From Prevotella sp. UBA3837 (GTDB lineage Bacteria > Bacteroidota > Bacteroidia > Bacteroidales > Bacteroidaceae), in assembly GCA_002392835.1 (NCBI GenBank), contig DGHX01000089.1, positions 9,571-18,378 of the forward strand: a stretch of DNA of 8,808 nucleotides, given 5' to 3'. A program made the translations under genes and the position numbers. Positions 1 to 6,394 of this stretch are shown one piece after another; the stretch's first letter is position 1, and each line of letters begins with the position of its first letter. The notes below the pieces were generated by a model, which worked only from the letters and a program-made list of their open reading frames with translations, ran no database searches and was not told where the DNA came from.

Positions 1-2
1 AC

Positions 3-20
3 CCCTTCTTCCCCGAAGGG
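3..20. other. Short GC-rich hairpin at the window's left edge
   Basis: The arms CCCTTC (3-8) and GAAGGG (15-20) are perfectly complementary around a 6-base loop. No T-run follows on either strand inside the window, so this may be the 3' end of a gene lying to the left, or chance. The following 28-59 stretch is AT-rich and contains a 16-bp AT-only palindrome (28-43) and a CAAAT/ATTTG dyad (47-59) directly before the methyltransferase start. No convincing TAnnTTTG promoter is seen at a sensible distance, so the next gene may be transcribed from further upstream. Confidence 0.25.
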
Positions 21-62
21 ACGACGGAATAATAATTATTATTATCCAAATGAAATTTGAGA

Positions 63-821
63 ATGATCAGTAAGAACCAGATAAAGTTTGTGCACCAGCT
101 GGAGCTGAAGAAGCACCGTCAGCGCGAGGGGCTTTTCGTGGCCGAAGGGCCGAAGGTGGTGGGCGACCTGCTGCAGGCCGGCTTCCGCCCTACCCTGCTC
201 TACGCCACTGCCGCCTGGACAGCCCCGGCAACCGTGCACCCCACACCCGTCACTGACGACGAGCTGCGCAAGCTGAGCTTCCTGCAACACCCACAGCAGG
301 TACTGGCCGTATTTCCGTTGCCCTCGACACCCACCACACATACGGCACCAGTGTCGCAACCAGCAACCCAGCGGCCCGCAGAACTCACACTCGCCCTCGA
401 CGGCGTGCAAGACCCCGGCAACCTGGGCACCATCATCCGACTGGCCGACTGGTTCGACATCGGCACCATCATCTGCTCGCACGACACGGCCGACGCTTGG
501 AGCCCCAAGGTGGTACAGGCCACCATGGGCAGCATAGCCCGCGTCAACATCGTGTACACCGACCTAAAAGACTACCTGAGCCATGCCGACATTCCCATCT
601 GCGGCACAGTGCTCGACGGCGAAAACATCTTCAAAACCACCCTGCCCCAAAAGGCCGTCGTCGTCATGGGCAACGAGGGCAACGGCATCAGCGCCGACAT
701 CAGGCAGCTGCTCACACACCGCTTGTTGATTCCGCCACTACACAAAGGGCCCGAAAGTCTCAACGTGGCCATCGCCACCGCCATAACCTGTACGGAGTTC
801 CTGCGCAGCAATGCCATGTAG
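63..821 (+). CDS. TrmH/SpoU-family RNA 2'-O-ribose methyltransferase
   Basis: A 252-residue SPOUT-class RNA methyltransferase. Family members transfer a methyl group from S-adenosylmethionine to a ribose 2'-OH of tRNA or rRNA, acting in the cytoplasm as dimers. The N-terminal part (about 1-85) resembles the L30e-like substrate-binding domain, with a basic stretch followed by GLFVAEGPKVV. The catalytic SPOUT domain (about 103-250) shows all three motifs: motif 1 NLGTIIR (120-126), motif 2 GNEGNGIS (203-210) and motif 3 IPPLHKGPESLNVA (223-236), which help form the knotted cofactor site. The ATG at 63 is preferred over an in-frame TTG at 57, which adds only two residues. There is no Shine-Dalgarno sequence. 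The length is usual for the family. The exact RNA target cannot be told from sequence. A probable terminator follows, so it seems not to be co-transcribed with the dehydratase. Confidence 0.93.
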   Translation: MISKNQIKFVHQLELKKHRQREGLFVAEGPKVVGDLLQAGFRPTLLYATAAWTAPATVHPTPVTDDELRKLSFLQHPQQVLAVFPLPSTPTTHTAPVSQPATQRPAELTLALDGVQDPGNLGTIIRLADWFDIGTIICSHDTADAWSPKVVQATMGSIARVNIVYTDLKDYLSHADIPICGTVLDGENIFKTTLPQKAVVVMGNEGNGISADIRQLLTHRLLIPPLHKGPESLNVAIATAITCTEFLRSNAM

Positions 822-823
822 TG

Positions 824-836
824 CATTGTCACAATG
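824..836. repeat. Small inverted repeat just after the methyltransferase stop
   Basis: CATTGT (824-829) and ACAATG (831-836) form a perfect 6-base dyad around one base, two bases after the TAG stop. As RNA the loop would be too tight unless the inner pairs open. It may be a symmetric protein site or part of the 3'-end structure leading to the stronger hairpin at 858-878. Function unknown. Confidence 0.25.
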
Positions 837-857
837 TCACACCGTAAGCTATTGATA

Positions 858-886
858 CACAACGCCTGTGACGTTGTGGCATTTTT
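858..886 (+). terminator. Probable intrinsic terminator after the methyltransferase gene
   Basis: CACAACG (858-864) and CGTTGTG (872-878) form a perfect 7-bp stem with a 7-base loop, followed within three bases by a run of five T (882-886). It lies 37 bases past the stop codon, on the strand expected for ending the rRNA/tRNA methyltransferase transcript. The stem is only moderately GC-rich. The rest of the 822-1015 gap is AT-rich with no other gene visible. Confidence 0.6.
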
Positions 887-987
887 ATCGACGAAAAAAA
901 TGTTCACAAATGCAACACTAATTGCTAAATAAACTAAACGAAGAGCAAAAAACCACAATTTTATTCATGCGTTAACATTGTTTTTCG

Positions 988-995
988 TACCTTTG
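988..995 (+). promoter_or_regulatory. Bacteroidetes -7 promoter element for the dehydratase gene
   Basis: TACCTTTG matches the Bacteroidetes primary-sigma -7 consensus TAnnTTTG exactly and is followed by GC, as is common. It lies 20 bases before the ATG at 1016, giving a leader of roughly 10-15 bases. No good TTTG -33 element is seen about 20 bases upstream; the region there is T-rich. Confidence 0.6.
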
Positions 996-1015
996 CAGCG
1001 TAAAAAACGAGAAAA

Positions 1016-2932
1016 ATGACCATTTTACATAAGATAGCAAATTGGTACTTTAACAGGAACACTTTACCATTTTGGTGTATTCTGCTCATTGACAATGCGA
1101 TAGTATTCATGTCGTATGTCATCATGTACCTCTTATTCACGCGCTCGACTTTCACACTAAACACGCTGAAGACACTGTCGCTCGCCATTCTGGTAAACCT
1201 GATATTCTACAACATAGCCTTCCGCCTGTTCCGCACCTACTCCGGCATACTGCGCTACTCGTCGTTTGTCGACCTTCAGCGCGTGGGCTACGCCACGGCC
1301 CTCGGCTCTACGATGGCCTTTGCCATGCACTTGCTGTTCGTGGACTCCGTGCCCATGTTCAACCTTATCAACGGCGCACAGATAGTCACCGTCTTTGCCG
1401 TCTCTACGCTGCTGATGTGGGTGCTGCGCATCATTGTGAAGCAGTTCTACGACGTCACCTTTGCCAGCAAGTGCGCCAAGCGCTGTTTCATCTTCGGTGT
1501 GAAGAATGACGGCATAGCTATTGCCAAGCACATACGCAACGAGAAGCCCATGCGATTCCTGCTGAAGGGATTTGCCACCGTAGAGAAAGAGATGGAGGGG
1601 CACCTGCTCATGGGCAACAGGGTCTACTTGGTCGACGACAAGCTGGTCGGCCTTATGAAGGAGAACAAGATTGAGGTGCTCATCGTGTCGCCCTACCGGC
1701 TGCGCGACTTCCGCCAGAACCAGGAGTTTCAGGATAAGCTCATCAACGCCGGCATCAAGATATACATCACCCAGCACGAGAAAGAACTGGGCAAGAGCGA
1801 GGAGTACATCAGGCAGAACACCCAGCTGAAGGAGATCAGCATCGAGGACCTTCTGCCGCGCGACGAGATACAGGTCGACATGGAGTCGGTTGGCAGCCAG
1901 CTGAGCAACCAGTGCATCATGATTACCGGTTCGGCAGGCAGCATAGGCAGCGAGATGGTGCGACAGATAGCCATCTACAACCCGAAGGAACTGGTACTCA
2001 TAGACCAGGCCGAGACGCCGCAGCACGACATACGCCTGATGATGCAGAAGAACTGGCCAGACATCAAGACGCACACCATCGTGGCCAGCATCTGCGAAGA
2101 GGACTACATGAACAGCATCTTCCGCAAGTACCGCCCGGCCTACGTTTTCCACGCTGCCGCCTACAAGCATGTGCCCATGATGGAGGACAACCCCTCGGAG
2201 AGCGTGCGCAACAATATAAAAGGTACGCGCGTGATAGCCGACCTGGCCGTGAAGTACAAGGCCCGTAAGTTTGTCATGATTTCAACCGACAAGGCTGTGA
2301 ACCCCACCAACGTCATGGGTTGCTCGAAGCGAATCTGCGAAATTTACGTGCAGAGCCTCGACAAGGCTATCAAGGACGGCAAGGTGGAGGGCTGCACGCA
2401 GTTCGTCACCACCCGCTTCGGCAACGTACTCGGCAGTAATGGCTCGGTCATTCCCCTCTTCAAGCAGCAAATAAAGGAAGGTGGCCCCATCACCGTCACC
2501 GACCCGAACATCATTCGCTTCTTCATGCTCATACCCGAGGCATGCAAGCTGGTGCTCGAAGCCGGCACAAAGGGCAACGGAGGCGAGATATTCGTCTTCG
2601 ACATGGGGCAGCCGGTGAAGATTGCCGACCTGGCCAAGCGCATGATTCTGCTCAGCGGAGCCAAGGGCGTGGAGATAAAGTTTACCGGACTGCGCCCGGG
2701 CGAGAAGCTCTACGAAGAGGTGCTGAACGAGAAAGAGAGCACTAAGCCCTCGTTCCACGAGAAGATTCGCATTGCACAGGTGCGCGAATACGACTATCAT
2801 GAGGTGTGCCACGACATTGACGAGCTGTGCGAGATAAGCAAGCACTTCAACGACATGGACACCGTGGCCAAGATGAAGGCCATTGTGCCTGAGTACAAGA
2901 GTAACAACTCTGTATACAGCAAACTCGACTGA
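1016..2932 (+). CDS. Membrane-anchored UDP-N-acetyl-hexosamine 4,6-dehydratase (FlaA1/CapD/WbpM type)
   Basis: A 638-residue polysaccharide-biosynthesis enzyme. Characterised large members (WbpM, PglF) convert UDP-GlcNAc to the UDP-4-keto-6-deoxy sugar, the first step to many deoxy-amino sugars of O-antigen, capsule and protein glycans. The N-terminus has four predicted membrane helices (about 18-41, 52-71, 90-110, 122-145). A first Rossmann-like domain follows (GVKNDG at 161-166), then a second, catalytic SDR-type domain opening with the NAD-binding motif TGSAGSIG (304-311). The active-site region ISTDKAVNPTNVMGCSK (422-438) has Ser423, Met434 and Lys438, so it belongs to the 'SMK' class of large membrane dehydratases, in which Met replaces the usual Tyr. 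TTRFGNV (465-471) and LRPGEKLYEE (559-568) are typical downstream motifs. Length is full. The first ~35 codons are AT-rich compared with the rest, which fits an SD-less start. It stands alone on this strand and converges on the wzi/lipoprotein pair. Exact epimer specificity is not predictable. Confidence 0.92.
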   Translation: MTILHKIANWYFNRNTLPFWCILLIDNAIVFMSYVIMYLLFTRSTFTLNTLKTLSLAILVNLIFYNIAFRLFRTYSGILRYSSFVDLQRVGYATALGSTMAFAMHLLFVDSVPMFNLINGAQIVTVFAVSTLLMWVLRIIVKQFYDVTFASKCAKRCFIFGVKNDGIAIAKHIRNEKPMRFLLKGFATVEKEMEGHLLMGNRVYLVDDKLVGLMKENKIEVLIVSPYRLRDFRQNQEFQDKLINAGIKIYITQHEKELGKSEEYIRQNTQLKEISIEDLLPRDEIQVDMESVGSQLSNQCIMITGSAGSIGSEMVRQIAIYNPKELVLIDQAETPQHDIRLMMQKNWPDIKTHTIVASICEEDYMNSIFRKYRPAYVFHAAAYKHVPMMEDNPSESVRNNIKGTRVIADLAVKYKARKFVMISTDKAVNPTNVMGCSKRICEIYVQSLDKAIKDGKVEGCTQFVTTRFGNVLGSNGSVIPLFKQQIKEGGPITVTDPNIIRFFMLIPEACKLVLEAGTKGNGGEIFVFDMGQPVKIADLAKRMILLSGAKGVEIKFTGLRPGEKLYEEVLNEKESTKPSFHEKIRIAQVREYDYHEVCHDIDELCEISKHFNDMDTVAKMKAIVPEYKSNNSVYSKLD

Positions 2933-2950
2933 ATTATTTCCTCCGACAGG

Positions 2951-2974
2951 GGCCTGCACGATTTCGTGTAGGTC
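2951..2974. terminator. Hairpin between convergent genes, possible bidirectional terminator
   Basis: The arms 2951-2961 (GGCCTGCACGA) and 2964-2974 (TCGTGTAGGTC) pair along their whole length with two G-T wobbles on the plus strand, leaving a tight apex that would open to a four-base loop. The hairpin sits in the 70-base gap between the stops of the dehydratase (plus) and the lipoprotein (minus), where a shared terminator is expected. No clear T-run follows on either strand, so efficiency is uncertain. Confidence 0.45.
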
Positions 2975-3002
2975 TACCTTGCTTTGGGTATAAGCAGCAG
3001 CC

Positions 3003-3455
3003 TTAGTACTTCCGGAAGTGGAAGCGCAGGCGTCGGTTCTCGAGCGTCATTCTCTCATCGTCTAAACGCAGCACTTTCAGTGTGTCCTTTAGTCCGCAGA
3101 TGCCGTAGAAGGCTACGGTATTCACGTCAGTGATAATGCTGTCAGAGATGACACGGCTGTCGTAGACGGGATTCCAGAGGCGCAGGCTACCGTCCTTCAG
3201 CTCAAAGCGGAAGAACACATGATGACTGGGAATGTCGCCCTTCAGGTCCTGCAGCTCTAACAAGTCGGCCTGTACAGACCAGAATATCTTGCTGGGCCGC
3301 AAGTCGCCCGAAGCGCCCTTCGCCAGAGTGTCGGCCTGTACCAGCTGCCAGAAGCCGTCCAATGCTCCGTTGCCAGATGTATGGAAATCGTTGCAGCCCG
3401 TCGTCAGGACTGCCGCCGCTACAGCAGCAGCGAGCATCATTTTCTTTATCATCAT
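3003..3455 (-). CDS. Small predicted lipoprotein, possibly lipocalin-like, coupled to wzi
   Basis: A 150-residue exported lipoprotein of unknown function. The N-terminus MMIKKMM is followed by an Ala-rich hydrophobic stretch and the lipobox-like LTTGC, with Cys21 as the likely lipidated residue. Thr rather than Leu sits at -3, slightly off consensus. The residues after Cys (NDF) do not form a clear acidic surface-export signal, so its side of the outer membrane is uncertain. The mature part starts GALDGFWQL and continues with alternating polar/hydrophobic strands (FFRFELKDGSLRLW, TVAFYGI, TLKVLRLDDERMTLENRRLRFHFRKY). This resembles small Bacteroidetes lipocalin-like lipoproteins that open with a 'GxWxL' strand; that fold is inferred from pattern only. 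Its ATG overlaps the wzi stop in an ATGA (3452-3455), indicating an operon and translational coupling. A second ATG three bases downstream (3452) could also be used. Confidence 0.85.
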   Translation of the reverse strand: MMIKKMMLAAAVAAAVLTTGCNDFHTSGNGALDGFWQLVQADTLAKGASGDLRPSKIFWSVQADLLELQDLKGDIPSHHVFFRFELKDGSLRLWNPVYDSRVISDSIITDVNTVAFYGICGLKDTLKVLRLDDERMTLENRRLRFHFRKY

Positions 3456-4993
3456 TTCTGCTTATTATTTTTCCGTATGACACCATGGCGCGCAATGGTG
3501 AACTGCGCCCCAATGTTGTCGCCTAACAGCTGACCGCGGTCCATGCCTACAGCACACTTCACGCTCCAGTTCCTGAGCATGGTGCGCTGGCCGAAGCGAT
3601 AAGCCACCTCGGCCAGCAGGCTGGTGTTGTGCTGAGGGTCGAGGAACGGTTGGGAATAGGTGCCCAGCCCGCGCTGCCACGTCAGCAGCAGTCTGTAGTG
3701 CAGCCCCGGCAGGGGGTCGCCAGCGGCACCCACATGCCAGGCCGTGAACCTGTTGTTAGATATATAGATATTCTTGCTGCCATAGAGCGGCGAGCGGTAG
3801 AGCGGATTTCCCATCACCTGCCCCCAGTGCTGCCATCCGGTAAAGATGTTGTGGTTGTAATAGTCATCCTTGCCCCCCAGATGGTCGGACATGACCCGTG
3901 TGTGGTCATGATAGACGGGGCCGCTCTGGTAGGCGGTGTGCATGTACTCGGCCACTATCGTGTTCAGCCAGGGGCAGCGCTTCAGCTTCAGCTCAAGCCC
4001 CAGCTGCATGTCGCTGATGTTGTACACCATCCAGCGGAAGTGTTTCCAGCGATCCCAGTCTGCGCCCGAGCCATAGCCGTCGTAGTCGATCATGAACAGC
4101 TGCGACTGGTCCTCGAAGTAATGGTCCATGTAGGCTGCGAGCGCCCACGACGGCGCGTCGTAGTTCAGGCGCAGCAGCAGGCTGCCCAGGTGGTTACCCT
4201 CCTTGTTGTGGTAGTCGTCATCGGTGGCATCAGAGCCGGAGGGGATAAGGGCGTTGAGGAACGACGAGAGGCCCGACTTGTTCACCATCTTCTGCACACT
4301 GTCGGCCTGCGGGAAGATGGCCCTGCCGCCAAACTGGCACCCCATCTCTACGCCCAGCTCGGCCGACAACGGCTTCTCGGGCTTACCAATGCGCAGGTAG
4401 GCGGCCTTCGTGTGCAGCATGGTGTGCTCCGTAAAGCGTGTCTGCCGCTTGGTGAAGTCCTTCTGCCAGTTGTCATCGGTCGTCCAGCCATAGCTGATGT
4501 GCCCCTTCAGCGCCAGCCAGCCGTTCAGGCCAGGAATGTTCCAGTACCGTGGCAGCGAAAGGTTGACTGACGGCACCGGACGTGCGTTGATGCCCAGTGT
4601 CTGAGCTCCGCTGCTCAGCTCCTGGTCTCTCAGCTCCATGGGCCGTTCCTTGGCACCAATGGTCAGCAGGCCGTGCTTCCACCCCAGCTCTCCATAGGCT
4701 TGCTGCACCACGAAGGTGCTGGTGAATCCGGCGGCCATGGCCACGTCGAGGCAATAGCCCACTCGGCAGCCACGCGTGCTGTCAGCATCATAACCGTGGG
4801 AAAGAGCAACCCTGACATAGCCGTTGATAGGGTCAAGCGAACTAAGGCCATACTTGTTGGCGTTCAGCCAAAGAGGCGTAAAGTCACCATCCGAAGCCGT
4901 TACCTGAGCCTCGGTGACTACATCCACCTGAGCATGCCCCTGCAGGGGCACTGACAGTGCGAATAGTAAGTAGAGAATGCCTCTTTTAGCCAT
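3452..4993 (-). CDS. Capsule assembly Wzi family outer membrane protein
   Basis: A 513-residue outer membrane protein. It has a signal peptide (1-21, cleavage predicted after GHA, mature start QVDVV). Early motifs are typical of Bacteroidetes Wzi-family proteins: FTPLWLNANKYGL just inside the mature N-terminus, then a YGELGWKHGLLTIGAKERP segment, LGINARPVPSVNLSLPRYW, and long alternating beta-strand patterns to the end, with a late strand GAQFTIARHG. Enterobacterial Wzi is an 18-stranded barrel and lectin that binds group 1 capsule at the cell surface; the role of the Bacteroidetes members is less defined, so capsule binding here is inference. It leads a two-gene operon with the overlapping lipoprotein and faces the nucleotide-sugar dehydratase tail to tail, which fits a surface-glycan role. 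A perfect -7 element precedes it. No frameshift or truncation is seen. Confidence 0.88.
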   Translation of the reverse strand: MAKRGILYLLFALSVPLQGHAQVDVVTEAQVTASDGDFTPLWLNANKYGLSSLDPINGYVRVALSHGYDADSTRGCRVGYCLDVAMAAGFTSTFVVQQAYGELGWKHGLLTIGAKERPMELRDQELSSGAQTLGINARPVPSVNLSLPRYWNIPGLNGWLALKGHISYGWTTDDNWQKDFTKRQTRFTEHTMLHTKAAYLRIGKPEKPLSAELGVEMGCQFGGRAIFPQADSVQKMVNKSGLSSFLNALIPSGSDATDDDYHNKEGNHLGSLLLRLNYDAPSWALAAYMDHYFEDQSQLFMIDYDGYGSGADWDRWKHFRWMVYNISDMQLGLELKLKRCPWLNTIVAEYMHTAYQSGPVYHDHTRVMSDHLGGKDDYYNHNIFTGWQHWGQVMGNPLYRSPLYGSKNIYISNNRFTAWHVGAAGDPLPGLHYRLLLTWQRGLGTYSQPFLDPQHNTSLLAEVAYRFGQRTMLRNWSVKCAVGMDRGQLLGDNIGAQFTIARHGVIRKNNKQK

Positions 4994-5012
4994 TATTCTT
5001 TAAAATAACGTG

Positions 5013-5020
5013 CAAAGATA
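5013..5020 (-). promoter_or_regulatory. Bacteroidetes -7 element for the wzi-lipoprotein operon
   Basis: On the minus strand this reads TATCTTTG, an exact match to TAnnTTTG, followed by C. It lies 19 bases upstream of the wzi ATG, predicting a short leader. No good TTTG is found 19-21 bases further upstream; the nearest on that strand (5056-5059) is too far away. The region between the two divergent promoters (about 5041-5072) contains an imperfect dyad built on CCCT (5052-5055) and AGGG (5062-5065), which could be a regulatory site but is weak. Confidence 0.6.
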
Positions 5021-5072
5021 CAAATTATTTTTCTACTATAGGGTTTTTCCTCCCTCAAATTAGGGAAAATCC

Positions 5073-5104
5073 TTTGCAAGGACCAAAAAAAAGCATTTAC
5101 TTTG
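5073..5104 (+). promoter_or_regulatory. Promoter for the secreted Arg-rich protein gene
   Basis: A -33 element TTTG (5073-5076) is followed after 20 bases by TTACTTTG (5097-5104), one mismatch from TAnnTTTG. This spacing is the normal Bacteroidetes arrangement. Transcription would start near 5111, giving a leader of about 40 A-rich bases with no Shine-Dalgarno sequence before the ATG at 5154. Confidence 0.65.
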
Positions 5105-5153
5105 CAGCAGAAAACGACAAAAGCATGTTAAACCACTAAAAAATCATACGATT

Positions 5154-6305
5154 ATGAAGAAGATGATACTTACCCTGTTTGCCCTGCTGACGATAGCAGC
5201 AAGTGCAAGCGCCATGTCCTACGAGCAGGCACGCAACGAGGCCCTCTTCCTCACCGACAAGATGGCTTACGAGCTGAACCTGACCGACGCACAGTACGAG
5301 GCAGCCTACGAGATTAACCTCGACTACCTGATGGGTGTGACCAGCCAGTACGACGTGCTCGGCCCCTACTGGGAGCGCCGCAACCTGGACCTGAGCTACA
5401 TCCTGTTCCAGTGGCAGTGGGACATGTTCCGTGCAGCCACCTACTTCTACCGCCCGCTGGTGTTCAGCGCAGGCTACTGGCACTTCAGCATCTACGCCCG
5501 CTACCCGCACCGCGACTACTTCTACTTCGGACGGCCGCACTTCTTCGCCAGCTACCGTGGCGGACACAGCTGGCGCATGAACGGAGGGCGCAGCTTCTAC
5601 GAGGGCCGTCGCGACTTCTACCGCCCCGCACATGTGCACCGTGACCAGCACTTCGGCATGCGCAACGGATGGGACCGTGGCGACTACCGCGGCCAGCAGG
5701 GCAACGGCCACCACAGCTCAACCCACGTCACCGGCGGCAGAGGAGATGGTGACGGCATGCAGCAGGGCGGCTACCACCTGGACGGCCAGCGTGGCGGCGA
5801 AGGCACAGGGCAGCGCCGCGGAGGATTCGGCAGCAGCCGCACAGGCGGACAGCAGCCTCAGGGCTCGGACTTCGGCAGCGGGCACACCGACAGGCAGCAG
5901 CCACAGGGCTCGGGCTTCGGCAGCGGCACCCCCTCCTCGCGCCCGGAGTCACGCTCCACGCTGACCAGCCCCACCCGCACTGAGCGCAGCACACAGTTTG
6001 GAGGCGCACGCACAGGATCGGGCAGCTCTGAGAGGAGGACTCTGCAGCAGGGCACCGACCGCAGCATCGGCACACCGTCGCGCAGCACCGTCGCTCCCAC
6101 ACGCACCGTAACACCGTCGCGTAGCGCCACCATGAGCGGCAGCCGTGTCACCACACCCACCCGCAGCGCCACCATGGGCGGCAGCCGTACCGCCACACCC
6201 TCGCGCAGCAGCGTCAGCTCGGGGGGCAGCAGCGGCAGCAGCCACGGAGGTGGACACAGCAGCGGAGGCAGCAGCCGAGGAGGCTTCGGAGGCTCACGCA
6301 GATAA
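5154..6305 (+). CDS. Secreted aromatic- and arginine-rich protein with repetitive tail, function unknown
   Basis: A 383-residue exported protein that I do not recognise as a characterised family. Residues 1-20 are a clear signal peptide (MKKMILTLFALLTIAASASA). The mature N-terminal region (21-80) is predicted helical and contains LTDKMAYELNLTDAQYEAAYEINLDYL, with an LTxxQ motif (43-47) reminiscent of, but not proof of kinship to, CpxP/Spy-type periplasmic proteins. Residues 82-141 are extremely aromatic (many Tyr, Phe, Trp mixed with Arg). From about 176 to the end it is low-complexity Gly/Ser/Thr/Arg/Gln with a 15-residue and a 14-residue tandem repeat, ending GGFGGSRR. By my count the mature protein has 42 Arg, one Lys (Lys36) and no Cys, unlike its Lys-containing neighbours. 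No anchor or sorting domain is seen. Possible roles are polyanion or glycan binding, or an envelope-stress or matrix protein; all are inference. It has its own promoter and terminator. Confidence 0.85.
   Translation: MKKMILTLFALLTIAASASAMSYEQARNEALFLTDKMAYELNLTDAQYEAAYEINLDYLMGVTSQYDVLGPYWERRNLDLSYILFQWQWDMFRAATYFYRPLVFSAGYWHFSIYARYPHRDYFYFGRPHFFASYRGGHSWRMNGGRSFYEGRRDFYRPAHVHRDQHFGMRNGWDRGDYRGQQGNGHHSSTHVTGGRGDGDGMQQGGYHLDGQRGGEGTGQRRGGFGSSRTGGQQPQGSDFGSGHTDRQQPQGSGFGSGTPSSRPESRSTLTSPTRTERSTQFGGARTGSGSSERRTLQQGTDRSIGTPSRSTVAPTRTVTPSRSATMSGSRVTTPTRSATMGGSRTATPSRSSVSSGGSSGSSHGGGHSSGGSSRGGFGGSRR
5826..5930 (+). repeat. 45-bp in-frame tandem repeat (two copies plus partial third)
   Basis: Copies run 5826-5870 and 5871-5915, each 15 codons, with a partial third at 5916-5930. 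All begin TTCGGCAGC and the full copies share CAGCAGCC(T/A)CAGGGCTCGG near the end. They encode FGSSRTGGQQPQGSD and FGSGHTDRQQPQGSG. The divergence in the middle suggests an old duplication. Such repeats can change copy number between strains. Confidence 0.8.
6105..6230 (+). repeat. 42-bp in-frame tandem repeat (three copies, third degenerate)
   Basis: Copies of 14 codons run 6105-6146, 6147-6188 and 6189-6230. They encode TVTPSRSATMSGSR, VTTPTRSATMGGSR and the diverged TATPSRSSVSSGGS. The first two share AGCGCCACCATG and GGCAGCCGT. A related TPSRSTVAPTR segment lies just upstream (about 6072-6104), so the array may once have been longer. It forms the Ser/Thr/Arg-rich part of the tail of the secreted protein. 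Confidence 0.8.
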
Positions 6306-6329
6306 CAGCACCATCATAAAGCCTGACCC

Positions 6330-6392
6330 ACAAACGGAGCCTCCGCTTGCAAAAACGGAGGCTCCGTTTTACAAAATGGCGGCTCCATTTTA
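6330..6392. repeat. Three 21-bp tandem palindromic units
   Basis: Three units of exactly 21 bp (6330-6350, 6351-6371, 6372-6392) each contain a palindrome centred at 6340, 6361 and 6382. The middle unit is perfect: AAAACGGAG, one G, CTCCGTTTT (6352-6370). Unit 1 keeps the CGGAG/CTCCG core with degraded flanks. Unit 3 has AAAATGG...CCATTTT, so one C-G pair has become T-A on both arms (a compensatory change), plus an unpaired C at 6380. In RNA this gives three back-to-back hairpins in the 3' region of the upstream mRNA, right before the terminator. It may be a REP-like element or an mRNA 3' stabiliser. Confidence 0.75.
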
Positions 6393-6394
6393 AG

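Noticed and set aside
28..43. 16-bp AT-only palindrome near the left edge
   Set aside because: It is low-complexity (AAT/ATT) sequence where palindromes arise easily; no promoter or T-run context supports a function.
57..62. TTG at 57 as the methyltransferase start
   Set aside because: It adds only two residues, and the ATG at 63 is a normal start that fits family N-termini.
1157..2170. 337-codon open frame antisense to the dehydratase gene
   Set aside because: It lies wholly opposite a gene with clear catalytic motifs. Its product is rich in His, Val and Leu without domain signals, as expected from reading GC3-biased DNA backwards.
3008..3019. 12-bp perfect palindrome ACTTCCGGAAGT at the lipoprotein C-terminus
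   Set aside because: About two 12-bp palindromes are expected by chance in 8.8 kb, and this one lies within codons.
3629..4570. 313-codon plus-strand open frame inside wzi
   Set aside because: The opposite frame carries a signal peptide, Wzi-family motifs and a promoter; this one is compositionally a shadow.
5125..5139. Tiny leader ORF (four codons, MLNH) before the secreted-protein gene, and a similar ATG-TAA at 6472-6477 before the receptor gene
   Set aside because: Such short units are common by chance in A-rich leaders, and no attenuator structure accompanies them.
5136..5714. 192-codon antisense frame over the start of the secreted protein gene
   Set aside because: It is a Val/Ala-rich shadow frame with no independent support, and the plus-strand gene has promoter and signal peptide.
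6330..6392. CRISPR-like array
   Set aside because: The units are contiguous 21-bp palindromes with no spacers, and no cas genes are present.
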